Shown here piece after piece: positions 1-6,007 of a stretch of 8,978 nucleotides of DNA (position 1 is its first letter; each line of letters opens with the position of its first letter). The stretch covers positions 1 to 8,978 of the forward strand of contig CAZKFN010000086.1 in NCBI GenBank assembly GCA_964552035.1, given 5' to 3'. Under the pieces are notes generated by a model. That model was not told where the DNA came from and did not search any database. It saw nothing but the letters and a program-made list of their open reading frames with translations. The DNA comes from CAZKFN01 sp964552035 (lineage in GTDB: Bacteria; Bacteroidota; Bacteroidia; Flavobacteriales_E; Vicingaceae). The translations under genes and the position numbers were made by a program.

Positions 1-58
1 TTACTGTTACACATACTGGAGCTTTGATACTACTTAATCTTTCTAAACTTTCTTTCAT
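1..58 (-). CDS. N-terminal fragment of an unidentified leftward gene
   Basis: An open frame starts at ATG (58-56) and stays open through 19 codons to the left edge. The peptide begins MKESLERLSSIKAP and continues with a short run of Val, Cys and Thr that could start a beta strand. An in-frame TAA lies about 11 codons upstream with no other ATG between, so this ATG is the natural start. No Shine-Dalgarno sequence precedes it, which is normal for Bacteroidetes. The gene is divergent from mnmG. I do not recognise the family, and 19 residues are too few to assign one. That it is a gene at all rests on the clean open frame and its divergent placement. Confidence 0.45.
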   Translation of the reverse strand, partial: MKESLERLSSIKAPVCVTV

Positions 59-97
59 ATGAATTATTATTAAAATGGTTATTTAAGAACTAGATAA

Positions 98-131
98 ATA
101 TACTTATTATTTTCATAATTAAGAAGTATAT
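98..131. repeat. AT-rich imperfect inverted repeat (hairpin)
   Basis: ATATACTT (98-105) pairs with AAGTATAT (124-131). Inside it ATTAT (106-110) pairs with ATAAT (115-119) around a TTTC loop, leaving TAAG (120-123) as a bulge. This gives 13 pairs, nearly all A-T, so thermodynamic stability is modest. If the leftward gene is transcribed from further right, the hairpin would lie in its 5' leader. Function is unknown. Confidence 0.4.
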
Positions 132-175
132 ATCAGGCAGCTATAAGCAATTTTAACAAAAAATTAAAATCAGTA

Positions 176-198
176 CATCCTAAGTTCGTTTTAGGATG
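176..198. repeat. Perfect 8-bp stem-loop in divergent intergenic region
   Basis: CATCCTAA (176-183) and TTAGGATG (191-198) are exact reverse complements around the 7-base loop GTTCGTT. Neither strand has a U tract directly after the stem, and neither neighbouring gene ends here, so it does not look like an ordinary terminator. It could be an operator, part of a leader RNA or a small RNA. The sequence shows only the symmetry. Confidence 0.5.
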
Positions 199-326
199 AA
201 ATACTCTAATTCTTTTGTGAGACAAACAAAAATCAACTTTCGTAAACTCTATAAATTAAATTAAATAAATATAATTTCAAATCTGTGTAATGCTATTAAT
301 TTCAATGTAGGTAGCAGTTTTTTGAT

Positions 327-334
327 TAAATTTG
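327..334 (+). promoter_or_regulatory. Probable mnmG promoter -7 box
   Basis: TAAATTTG matches the Bacteroidetes primary sigma -7 consensus TAnnTTTG at every defined position. No convincing -33 TTTG is seen at the usual distance; the nearest candidate is TTTC at 300-303. Transcription would start around 340, which puts the parS-like site inside the 5' untranslated leader. Confidence 0.45.
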
Positions 335-350
335 CTAGCCTAAATTTTTA

Positions 351-366
351 GGTTCCACGTGAAACA
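351..366. promoter_or_regulatory. parS: parS-like ParB-binding site, 15/16 match
   Basis: GGTTCCACGTGAAACA is the reverse complement of the conserved bacterial parS 16-mer TGTTTCACGTGGAACA with one change, at an outer position. The central palindrome TTCCACGTGAAA is intact. The site lies between the putative mnmG promoter and its Shine-Dalgarno sequence, and the last A of the site is also the first base of that sequence. It also touches the small palindrome CCTAAATTTTTAGG at 339-352. A second, perfect copy follows mnmG at 2247. By established knowledge ParB loads at such sites for chromosome segregation; use at this position is inferred. Confidence 0.8.
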
Positions 367-372
367 AGGAGG
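366..372 (+). promoter_or_regulatory. Strong Shine-Dalgarno sequence of mnmG
   Basis: AAGGAGG lies 5 bases before the mnmG ATG at 378. It is a near-ideal complement to the 16S rRNA 3' end. This fixes the mnmG start. It stands out because the other starts in this window have no comparable sequence and Bacteroidetes seldom rely on Shine-Dalgarno pairing. Confidence 0.75.
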
Positions 373-377
373 AAAGA

Positions 378-2240
378 ATGTTAAGAGAATATGATATCAT
401 AGTAGTAGGAGGAGGGCATGCTGGTTGTGAAGCTTCAGCTGCGGCAGCCAACACAGGCTCATCTGTCTTGCTTATCACCATGAATATGGGGACAATTGCG
501 CAAATGTCATGTAATCCAGCTATGGGTGGTGTGGCTAAAGGACAAATCGTAAGAGAGATAGATGCAATGGGAGGATACAGCGGAATTGTTTCTGACAAAA
601 CAGCGATACAATTTAAAATGCTGAATCTTTCTAAAGGTCCAGCAATGTGGAGTCCGAGGGTACAAAGTGACCGTTGGTTATTTTCTAAAGAATGGAGATT
701 GATGCTGGAAAAAACTCCTAATGTAGATTTTTGGCAAGATACCGTTACAGAAATAACAACAGAAAATGGGAAAGTAAATGGTGTAAAAACATCGCTTGGT
801 ATTCAAATAAAAGCAAAGGCAGTTATACTTACTGCTGGTACGTTTCTTAACGGACTCATTCATATAGGTGAGAAAAATTTTGGTGGAGGTAGAGCGGGAG
901 AAAGAAATGCAACGGGTATAACCGAACAATTAATTGATTTAGGTTTTGATCATGGTAGAATGAAAACGGGAACACCACCAAGGGTAGATGCACGTTCTTT
1001 GAACTTTAAGGTAATGGAAGAGCAAAAAGGGGATGAAAATCCATCTAAGTTTTCATTTAGTGATACTCAGCCTTTAAAAAAACAAAAAAGCTGTTTTATT
1101 ACATATACGAACGATATTGTTCATGATTTACTAAGGACCGGTTTAGATCGATCACCAATGTTTAGCGGTGCGATTAAGGGTACTGGTCCAAGATATTGCC
1201 CTTCAATAGAAGATAAAATTGTTCGTTTCTCAGAGCGAGAAAGACATCAAATATTTGTAGAACCTGAAGGTTGGGATACCATAGAGGTTTATGTAAATGG
1301 ATTTTCAACATCACTACCACTTGACGTACAAATGAAAGCCATTAAAAATATTCCTGGTTTTGAAAATGTTCGCTTATTTAGGCCAGGGTATGCTATTGAA
1401 TATGATTATTTCCCACCTACACAACTTAAGCATACTTTAGAAACTAAGCTAATCAAAAACCTATATTTTGCAGGTCAGATTAATGGAACTACCGGCTATG
1501 AAGAAGCAGGATGTCAGGGGTTATTGGCAGGATTAAATGCAAGTTTAAAACTAAAAGAAAAAGACCCCTTAATTTTAAGAAGAGACCAAGCCTACATTGG
1601 AGTATTAATAGATGATCTTATTACAAAAGGTACAAAAGAGCCTTATAGAATGTTTACTTCTAGGGCAGAGTATAGAATCCTTCTTAGACAAGACAATGCA
1701 GACATTAGATTAACAGCATTATCACATAGCTTAGGTCTAGCATCTGATGAACGATTAAGAAAAGTAGAAGAAAAACAAAAGCAAACGGAAGAAATATTAA
1801 AGCAATTGTCAAAAAGCAGTATTTCACCAGAAGAAGTTAATCTCTACTTAAAAAAATCTGGAACAAGTCCTATTAAACAAAAGGTGAAATTAGCTTCTAT
1901 ATTAACGCGTCCGCAAGTTTCAATACAAGACTTTAGAGATAAAAAGGAGTTCAACCGTTTTGACTTTAAAAATTACAGTAATGAATGTTTAGAACAAGCT
2001 GAAATTAAACTTAAATACGATGGGTATATTAAGCGTGAAAAAGATATGGCAGATCGTTTGAGTAGACTTGAAGATATAAAAATTAAAGATAACTTTGATT
2101 ACAGTATACTAAAGTCTATCTCAACAGAAGCAAAGCAAAAGTTAGAAGAAATTAAACCTAAAACAATAGGTCAAGCCTCAAGAATAAGTGGGGTTTCTCC
2201 TGCAGATATTTCTGTATTACTTATACATTTTGGAAGATAA
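378..2240 (+). CDS. mnmG: tRNA uridine-5-carboxymethylaminomethyl modification enzyme MnmG (GidA)
   Basis: MnmG is the FAD-dependent subunit that works with the GTPase MnmE to place the carboxymethylaminomethyl (or aminomethyl) group on C5 of the wobble uridine U34 of several tRNAs in the cytoplasm. The protein has 620 residues, close to the 629 of E. coli. Visible features are the N-terminal FAD-binding glycine motif VGGGHAGCEAS (residues 10-20), CNPAMGG with Cys47, the first GidA signature GTGPRYCPSIEDK (268-280) with Cys274, and the second signature AGQINGTTGYEEAGCQG (365-381). Cys47 and Cys274 correspond to the two cysteines important in the E. coli enzyme. The C-terminal helical region that contacts MnmE is complete and ends in a lysine- and glutamate-rich tail. 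The start is supported by AAGGAGG 5 bases upstream. parS-like sites flank the gene on both sides. mnmE is not in the window. Confidence 0.97.
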   Translation: MLREYDIIVVGGGHAGCEASAAAANTGSSVLLITMNMGTIAQMSCNPAMGGVAKGQIVREIDAMGGYSGIVSDKTAIQFKMLNLSKGPAMWSPRVQSDRWLFSKEWRLMLEKTPNVDFWQDTVTEITTENGKVNGVKTSLGIQIKAKAVILTAGTFLNGLIHIGEKNFGGGRAGERNATGITEQLIDLGFDHGRMKTGTPPRVDARSLNFKVMEEQKGDENPSKFSFSDTQPLKKQKSCFITYTNDIVHDLLRTGLDRSPMFSGAIKGTGPRYCPSIEDKIVRFSERERHQIFVEPEGWDTIEVYVNGFSTSLPLDVQMKAIKNIPGFENVRLFRPGYAIEYDYFPPTQLKHTLETKLIKNLYFAGQINGTTGYEEAGCQGLLAGLNASLKLKEKDPLILRRDQAYIGVLIDDLITKGTKEPYRMFTSRAEYRILLRQDNADIRLTALSHSLGLASDERLRKVEEKQKQTEEILKQLSKSSISPEEVNLYLKKSGTSPIKQKVKLASILTRPQVSIQDFRDKKEFNRFDFKNYSNECLEQAEIKLKYDGYIKREKDMADRLSRLEDIKIKDNFDYSILKSISTEAKQKLEEIKPKTIGQASRISGVSPADISVLLIHFGR

Positions 2241-2246
2241 TTATAA

Positions 2247-2262
2247 TGTTCCACGTGAAACA
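2247..2262. promoter_or_regulatory. parS: Perfect parS ParB-binding site
   Basis: TGTTCCACGTGAAACA is the exact reverse complement of the canonical parS 16-mer TGTTTCACGTGGAACA. It fills most of the 28-base gap between the mnmG stop (2240) and the methyltransferase ATG (2269). It is in the same orientation as the 15/16 copy at 351, 1896 bases away. A perfect 16-mer is very unlikely by chance in DNA this AT-rich. parS sites cluster near the replication origin in most bacteria, so the locus is probably origin-proximal; that last step is inference. Confidence 0.88.
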
Positions 2263-2268
2263 TATGCT

Positions 2269-3147
2269 ATGAAAAAGTATGAAAATTGCCCAATTTGTGA
2301 AGGTACATCGTTTGTCAATGTACTGGATTGCAAAGACTACACCGTAAGTAAAAAAGAGTTTAGCATAACAGAATGCGACAGTTGTAAATTCTGGTTTACT
2401 AACCCAATACCAAAAGAAGGAGATATCGGGTCATTCTACGAATCGGAAGATTATATCTCACACAGCAATATTAAAAAGGGAATAACCAATAGGATTTATC
2501 AAAGAGTTCGTAAGATAACGCTAAAGGAAAAATTAAAGCTAATTCAAAAAGAGAGCAAGGGGAAAAATATATTAGATATTGGTTGTGGAACTGGTGAATT
2601 TTTAAATCAATGTAAATCTGCAAATTTTAATTGCCTAGGAATAGAACCATCGACTGTTGCAAAGGAATACGCCATTAAAAATTATGGATTAAACATAAAA
2701 GAAGAGGAATATATAAGTGAAATAAAAGATAAATCCATTGATGTTATAAGTATGTGGCATGTTTTGGAACATGTTTATCATTTAAATAAACGCATAGAAG
2801 AAATGCATAGGATTCTTAAAGATAATGGAGTAATTGTGGTTGCTGTACCTAACTGTAATTCGTACGATGCAAAATATTATCAAGAATATTGGGCAGCATA
2901 CGATTTGCCAAGGCATTTATATCACTTTAAACCAAAANNNNNNNNNNAATATGACTTTGAGCTTAGCAAAATACTACCCATGAAATTTGATAGCTATTAT
3001 GTAAGCATGTTGAGTGAAAAATACAAAACTGGAAATTCGAAAATATTTAAGGCTCTGATTAAAGGTTTTCAATCCAATCAAAAAGCAAAGCAAGCAGAAA
3101 CACCAAAATATTCCTCTCAAATTTATATTTTAAGAAAATCTATTTAA
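2269..3147 (+). CDS. Class I SAM-dependent methyltransferase with N-terminal zinc ribbon (contains assembly gap)
   Basis: This is probably a cytoplasmic S-adenosylmethionine-dependent methyltransferase; its substrate is unknown. From the ATG at 2269 it is about 292 residues as assembled. A four-cysteine zinc ribbon comes first (CPIC at 7-10, CDSC at 36-39). The Rossmann core follows: motif I ILDIGCGTGEF (101-111), an acidic residue after strand 2 in GIEPS (124-128), WHVLEHV (163-169) and the strand 4-5 region ILKDNGVIVVAVPN (182-195). A family-typical tail LPMKFDSYYVSML lies near the C terminus. Ten Ns at 2938-2947 fall between PRHLYHFKPK and YDFELSK but keep the frame. A longer frame reaches back to 2188, but it overlaps mnmG and reads through parS, and the conserved sequence begins at MKKYENC, so 2269 is preferred. 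The gene follows mnmG by 28 bases and is likely co-transcribed with it. Confidence 0.85.
   Translation: MKKYENCPICEGTSFVNVLDCKDYTVSKKEFSITECDSCKFWFTNPIPKEGDIGSFYESEDYISHSNIKKGITNRIYQRVRKITLKEKLKLIQKESKGKNILDIGCGTGEFLNQCKSANFNCLGIEPSTVAKEYAIKNYGLNIKEEEYISEIKDKSIDVISMWHVLEHVYHLNKRIEEMHRILKDNGVIVVAVPNCNSYDAKYYQEYWAAYDLPRHLYHFKPKXXXXYDFELSKILPMKFDSYYVSMLSEKYKTGNSKIFKALIKGFQSNQKAKQAETPKYSSQIYILRKSI
2938..2947. other. Assembly gap of ten Ns inside the methyltransferase gene
   Basis: Ten consecutive Ns interrupt the coding sequence after KPK. The frame is open on both sides, so the gene is probably intact in the organism. From memory of related proteins the missing segment is longer than ten bases, so the N count is probably a placeholder. 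Confidence 0.95.
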
Positions 3148-3287
3148 AAAAAGGTGATTTAAAGCGATTATAGAACGAATATGCCCGATTGAAGGGATAA
3201 GGTCAATACTTCATAGATGTCCTCATAAAGCTAAAGTATAGCAGCATGAGCTGTAGCCCTTAATTAGCTTATGTTACAGAGGAGCAG
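3148..3287. other. Intergenic stretch of contrasting composition, possible gene remnant or structured RNA
   Basis: Between the methyltransferase stop and the terminator-like hairpin, 3161-3287 has 50 G or C in 127 bases by hand count (about 39 percent), clearly more than the 59-350 intergenic region. One rightward frame starting at 3161 reads as plausible protein, including CPIEGIRSILHRCPHKAKV, but it follows a TGA and is cut by two TAG codons before continuing to a TAA at 3319. I recognise no family in it. A bulged stem-loop (3224-3273) lies inside. It may be a decayed gene, a dispersed intergenic repeat or a structured RNA; nothing in the sequence decides between these. Confidence 0.35.
3224..3273. 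repeat. Bulged inverted repeat with inner hairpin
   Basis: CAT (3224-3226) plus AAGCTAA (3228-3234) pairs with TTAGCTT (3264-3270) plus ATG (3271-3273), giving ten pairs with a single bulged A at 3227. Inside the loop CAGC-ATGA-GCTG makes a short second hairpin (3242-3253). The nested arrangement could be part of a structured RNA. No known RNA family was recognised. Confidence 0.35.
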
Positions 3288-3313
3288 ATTTTAAATCTTT
3301 TAAAATATTTTTT
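3288..3313 (+). terminator. Possible rho-independent terminator after the mnmG-methyltransferase unit
   Basis: ATTTTAAA (3288-3295) and TTTAAAAT (3299-3306) form a perfect 8-bp stem with a TCT loop, followed by ATTTTTT. The T run follows on the plus strand, so it fits termination of rightward transcription from the methyltransferase, 140 bases downstream of its stop. The stem has no G-C pair, which makes it weak. A second weak hairpin (TATCTG 3330-3335, CAGATA 3345-3350) lies just past the end of ruvC and has no U tract. Confidence 0.4.
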
Positions 3314-3354
3314 AAGAATTAACGTTATATATCTGGCAATCAATCAGATAACTG

Positions 3355-3921
3355 CTATCCTTTACGTTCTGGATTATTTTTTAAAAAACTATCCCAGGAC
3401 GAATAACTTTTACGAGTAGATACTGCATCATTTTGGAAATGATGGCAAACAGCAACAGCTAATCCATCAGAAGCATCTAAGTATTTAGGAGAATCTTCAT
3501 AATTTACAATTAATTTAAGCATTGCAGCAACTTGTTCTTTAGATGCTCCACCTTTACCTGTAATAGCTTTTTTTATCTTTTTGGGTAAATACTCCTGAAC
3601 GGGAATGTTCCTAACCAATGCAGCAGCCATAGCTACCCCTTGTGCTCTACCCAATTTCAACATAGACTGAACATTTTTACCATAAAAAGGCGCCTCAATC
3701 GCCATTTCATCAACCTTAAAATCATCTACTAACTGTAAAGTTCTTTGAAAGATTTTTTTTAATCGTAGGTTATGTTCACCTAACTTTGTCAAATGAATAG
3801 CTCCCATAGCTAATAAGGAAATCTTTTTATTTTTAACTGATATTAAACCATAACCCATTATATTCGTACCGGGATCTATACCCAATATAATCTTATCCGC
3901 ATCTTTTATTTGTTTGTCCAT
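3355..3921 (-). CDS. ruvC: Crossover junction endodeoxyribonuclease RuvC
   Basis: RuvC is the dimeric endonuclease that resolves Holliday junctions made by RuvAB during homologous recombination and repair. From the ATG at 3921 the protein has 188 residues; E. coli RuvC has 173. The four metal-binding acidic residues are present in family context: Asp16 in LGIDPGTN, Glu76 in AIEAPF, and Asp149 and Asp152 in YLDASDGLAVAVCHH. The NVQSMLKLGRAQG and ASKEQV segments are also typical. An alternative TTG start at 3933 would add four residues (MLYS) but falls inside the TAGCTTTG promoter-like box, so the ATG is preferred. The start codon shares base 3921 with the divergent flippase gene. ruvA and ruvB are not in the window, which is common in Bacteroidetes. 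Confidence 0.96.
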   Translation of the reverse strand: MDKQIKDADKIILGIDPGTNIMGYGLISVKNKKISLLAMGAIHLTKLGEHNLRLKKIFQRTLQLVDDFKVDEMAIEAPFYGKNVQSMLKLGRAQGVAMAAALVRNIPVQEYLPKKIKKAITGKGGASKEQVAAMLKLIVNYEDSPKYLDASDGLAVAVCHHFQNDAVSTRKSYSSWDSFLKNNPERKG

Positions 3922-4898
3922 TGAATAAAGCAAAGCTATATAAAATAAGTAATACTATCCTAAGTATAACAATAGGAGTTTTTGCGTTGTATTATATTTA
4001 TCATTTATTCATAGAAAGAATACAAGTTGCAGATCTACTCCACCCAATTCGAATGATAATAAAAAAACCAATAGTACTAATTTGTGTAATTCTGCTAATG
4101 CCCTTGAATTGGTTTTTGGAAACTTTAAAATGGAGAAGTGCAATAAAAAACTTTGAAAAATTAAGCTGGATAAAATCTATTCTATCAATAGGAATGGGAA
4201 TATTTCTAAGTTTAGTTACACCAAATAGAATGGGAGAATTGGCTGGAAGATTGATCTATATTTCAAAAGGAAAAAGAACTAAAATAATGTACTGTAATAT
4301 TCTTTGTTCAATGGCACAATTACAAATAACTTTATTAATGGGTTTAATAGCAGCTTTATTTTTTACATCATATTTACAACCCTGGATAAAGATATCGGAA
4401 GAATTATCAATAGCCCTAATCGTCGTATTAATAATTTTGAGTACAGGCATTTATTTTTCTTCTAGTCGCTTAGCTAAAATAATAGAGTTTTTTTCAAAGA
4501 AAATAAGCAAAGAAGAGGAAATAAAAGATTTAAATATAAAAAAGAAAACAAGGGCCAAGCTCTTAGCATATAGTCTTTTGAGATTTGTTGTTTTTACAAT
4601 TCAATTTTCAATGCTTCTGATGATTTTTGAAGAACAGATTAGTTTTATTGAGGCTTTTTTATTTGTAGCATTATTATTTTTTGTTATGGCAGTAGTTCCT
4701 TCAACTTGGTTAACAGACCTACCCATAAGAACTTCTCTCTCCTTCTTTATGTTCGAACAACTAGGTTACAATGGAACTCATGCAATAGCAGCAACATTTA
4801 TAATTTGGTGTTTAAACTTAATTATTCCTTCAACTTTAGGTTTTATTATGTTACCCAAAATAAAGTGGCTAAATTGGATTAAAAAGGGATTAATATGA
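3921..4898 (+). CDS. Flippase-like integral membrane protein (lysylphosphatidylglycerol synthase TM / UPF0104 type)
   Basis: This polytopic inner-membrane protein of 325 residues resembles the transmembrane region shared by MprF and the AglD/UPF0104 proteins, a family linked to flipping or handling of lipid-linked substrates. Hydrophobic segments appear near residues 10-30, 48-66, 84-100, 126-150, 162-180, 213-235, 241-262 and 286-312. Family-like motifs are LNWFLETLKW (62-71) and TPNRMGELAGR (100-110). There is no C-terminal synthase domain of the MprF kind, so lysyl transfer is not implied. The start is TTG at 3921, the only plausible start before the first membrane segment, since an in-frame TAA lies at 3888-3890. 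The stop overlaps the next gene by 4 bases, so the protein probably works with the glycosyltransferase. The substrate is unknown. Confidence 0.75.
   Translation: MNKAKLYKISNTILSITIGVFALYYIYHLFIERIQVADLLHPIRMIIKKPIVLICVILLMPLNWFLETLKWRSAIKNFEKLSWIKSILSIGMGIFLSLVTPNRMGELAGRLIYISKGKRTKIMYCNILCSMAQLQITLLMGLIAALFFTSYLQPWIKISEELSIALIVVLIILSTGIYFSSSRLAKIIEFFSKKISKEEEIKDLNIKKKTRAKLLAYSLLRFVVFTIQFSMLLMIFEEQISFIEAFLFVALLFFVMAVVPSTWLTDLPIRTSLSFFMFEQLGYNGTHAIAATFIIWCLNLIIPSTLGFIMLPKIKWLNWIKKGLI
3931..3938 (-). promoter_or_regulatory. Probable ruvC promoter -7 box inside the divergent gene
   Basis: On the minus strand these bases read TAGCTTTG, a full match to the defined positions of TAnnTTTG, with 9 bases between the box and the ruvC ATG. 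It lies within codons 4-6 of the divergent flippase gene. No TTG -33 element was found at the usual spacing. The short distance implies a leader of only a few bases. Confidence 0.45.
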
Positions 4899-6004
4899 TA
4901 GAAGTAATTCTTGCAATTTTCAGTATTAGCTATCTAATTTTGATATTTGTATTTAGTAAAGCAAATAATAAATATAGCCCTCAAAAAGCTGAAAATTCAT
5001 TGCAAAAAATAAGTGTGGTAATCCCGTTTAGAAATGAAGAAAAAAATATCCCAAATTTAATCCATGCACTAAAAAATCAAAATTTAAAGAAACAGGAGTT
5101 TGAAATTATATGGGTGGATGATAATTCAACAGATAATAGTATTGAAGTAATAGAAAAAAGAAGAGGTAATCTTAAAATTAAATTACTAAAACTAAAAGAA
5201 AAAAAAGGTAAAAAGGAAGCTTTAAAAAAGGGAATCCTCGCTTCAGAAAACAACTTAATTATTACCACAGATGCAGACACAATGCCCAATGAAAAATGGT
5301 TAAAAACTATGCAGGAGTACTTTGAAAAAGTAAATCCTGATTTGCTTCTGGGTCCAGTAGAAATAAAAGGTAATAAAACTTTATTCTCTAGTTTACAGCA
5401 GATTGAATTTGCAGCTTTACTAGCCAGCACACAGGGTTGTGTTGCTTTAAATAAAGCCATAATAGCAAATGGGGCTAATCTCGCTTTTAAAAAAGAAACG
5501 TACCTTCAGTTTAACAGACAAGATCTAGCATTTACAGAGGCATCTGGTGATGATGTCTTTTTTTTACATGCAATTAAAAGAAAGTATAAAGAAAAAGCAA
5601 AAATAAGTTTCGCGAATACAAAAGAAGCATTAGTAGAAACTATCCCAAAATCCAGTATTAAAAGTTTAATTCATCAAAGAATTAGATGGGCAAAAAAAAC
5701 AAGATACTATAAAGATTCCTTTAGTATAATTGTTTCATTTATTGTATTTACAGGAAACATCGCTTTGCCTATCATGCTGATATTGTGCAGCCTAAGGCAT
5801 ATAGAATGGATGTATCTGAGTATGTATTTTTTAGCTAAAGTATGGGTGGATGTTCAACTCTTGTATTCTATATCTAATTGGAGGAGCTTTACGCTTAATT
5901 ATCTTCATATTTTTATACTATCTTTAGTCTATCCAGTATATTTAATTCTACTTGCTTTACTATCTTTACGTATTCAACCACAATGGAAAGAAAGAAAGGT
6001 TTAA
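4895..6004 (+). CDS. Membrane-anchored family 2 glycosyltransferase
   Basis: The protein has 369 residues with a GT-A fold glycosyltransferase domain facing the cytoplasm. A membrane helix (about 2-20) comes first. The catalytic domain follows with ISVVIPFRNEE (39-49), VDDNSTD (74-80), the metal-binding DAD (126-128), GDD (218-220) where the general base is expected, and QRIRW (261-265), the Q/RxxRW signature of processive-type enzymes. Three or so C-terminal hydrophobic segments lie at about 277-300, 305-325 and 335-358. The donor is a nucleotide sugar or lipid-linked sugar; the acceptor cannot be told from sequence. Its ATG overlaps the stop of the flippase-like gene (ATGA at 4895-4898), a sign of translational coupling. 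A role in making a glycolipid or polyprenyl-linked sugar is inferred from this pairing. Confidence 0.88.
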   Translation: MIEVILAIFSISYLILIFVFSKANNKYSPQKAENSLQKISVVIPFRNEEKNIPNLIHALKNQNLKKQEFEIIWVDDNSTDNSIEVIEKRRGNLKIKLLKLKEKKGKKEALKKGILASENNLIITTDADTMPNEKWLKTMQEYFEKVNPDLLLGPVEIKGNKTLFSSLQQIEFAALLASTQGCVALNKAIIANGANLAFKKETYLQFNRQDLAFTEASGDDVFFLHAIKRKYKEKAKISFANTKEALVETIPKSSIKSLIHQRIRWAKKTRYYKDSFSIIVSFIVFTGNIALPIMLILCSLRHIEWMYLSMYFLAKVWVDVQLLYSISNWRSFTLNYLHIFILSLVYPVYLILLALLSLRIQPQWKERKV

Positions 6005-6007
6005 TTC

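Larger units (their letters stand above)
59..350. other. AT-rich divergent intergenic region
   Basis: This stretch separates the leftward gene at the left edge from mnmG and holds no convincing ORF. It is very AT-rich; 61-120 contains only 8 G or C in 60 bases by hand count. It carries an AT-rich imperfect hairpin at 98-131, a perfect 8-bp hairpin at 176-198, the probable mnmG promoter box at 327-334 and a small palindrome at 339-352 that touches the parS-like site. No RNA family was recognised and no good DnaA box was seen. Confidence 0.7.

Noticed and set aside
59..377. Possible replication origin, because the region is AT-rich and next to mnmG and a parS-like site
   Set aside because: I found no good DnaA box (TTATNCACA) on either strand, and no dnaA or other origin gene is present. 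The parS sites support origin proximity only, not an origin here.
335..929. Minus-strand open frames inside mnmG, and similar ones inside the flippase, glycosyltransferase and permease genes
   Set aside because: They lie antisense to clear family genes, have low-complexity composition and show no recognisable domain, so they are shadows.
2188..2268. N-terminal extension of the methyltransferase overlapping mnmG
   Set aside because: The extra 27 residues overlap the mnmG C terminus and translate the parS site; the zinc-ribbon family start is MKKYENC at 2269.
2938..2947. Methyltransferase as a pseudogene
   Set aside because: The interruption is an assembly gap of Ns, the frame is open on both sides and the family motifs are complete.
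3922..3933. TTG start of ruvC four codons upstream of the ATG
   Set aside because: It overlaps the TAGCTTTG promoter-like box, and the ATG gives a protein nearer the normal length.
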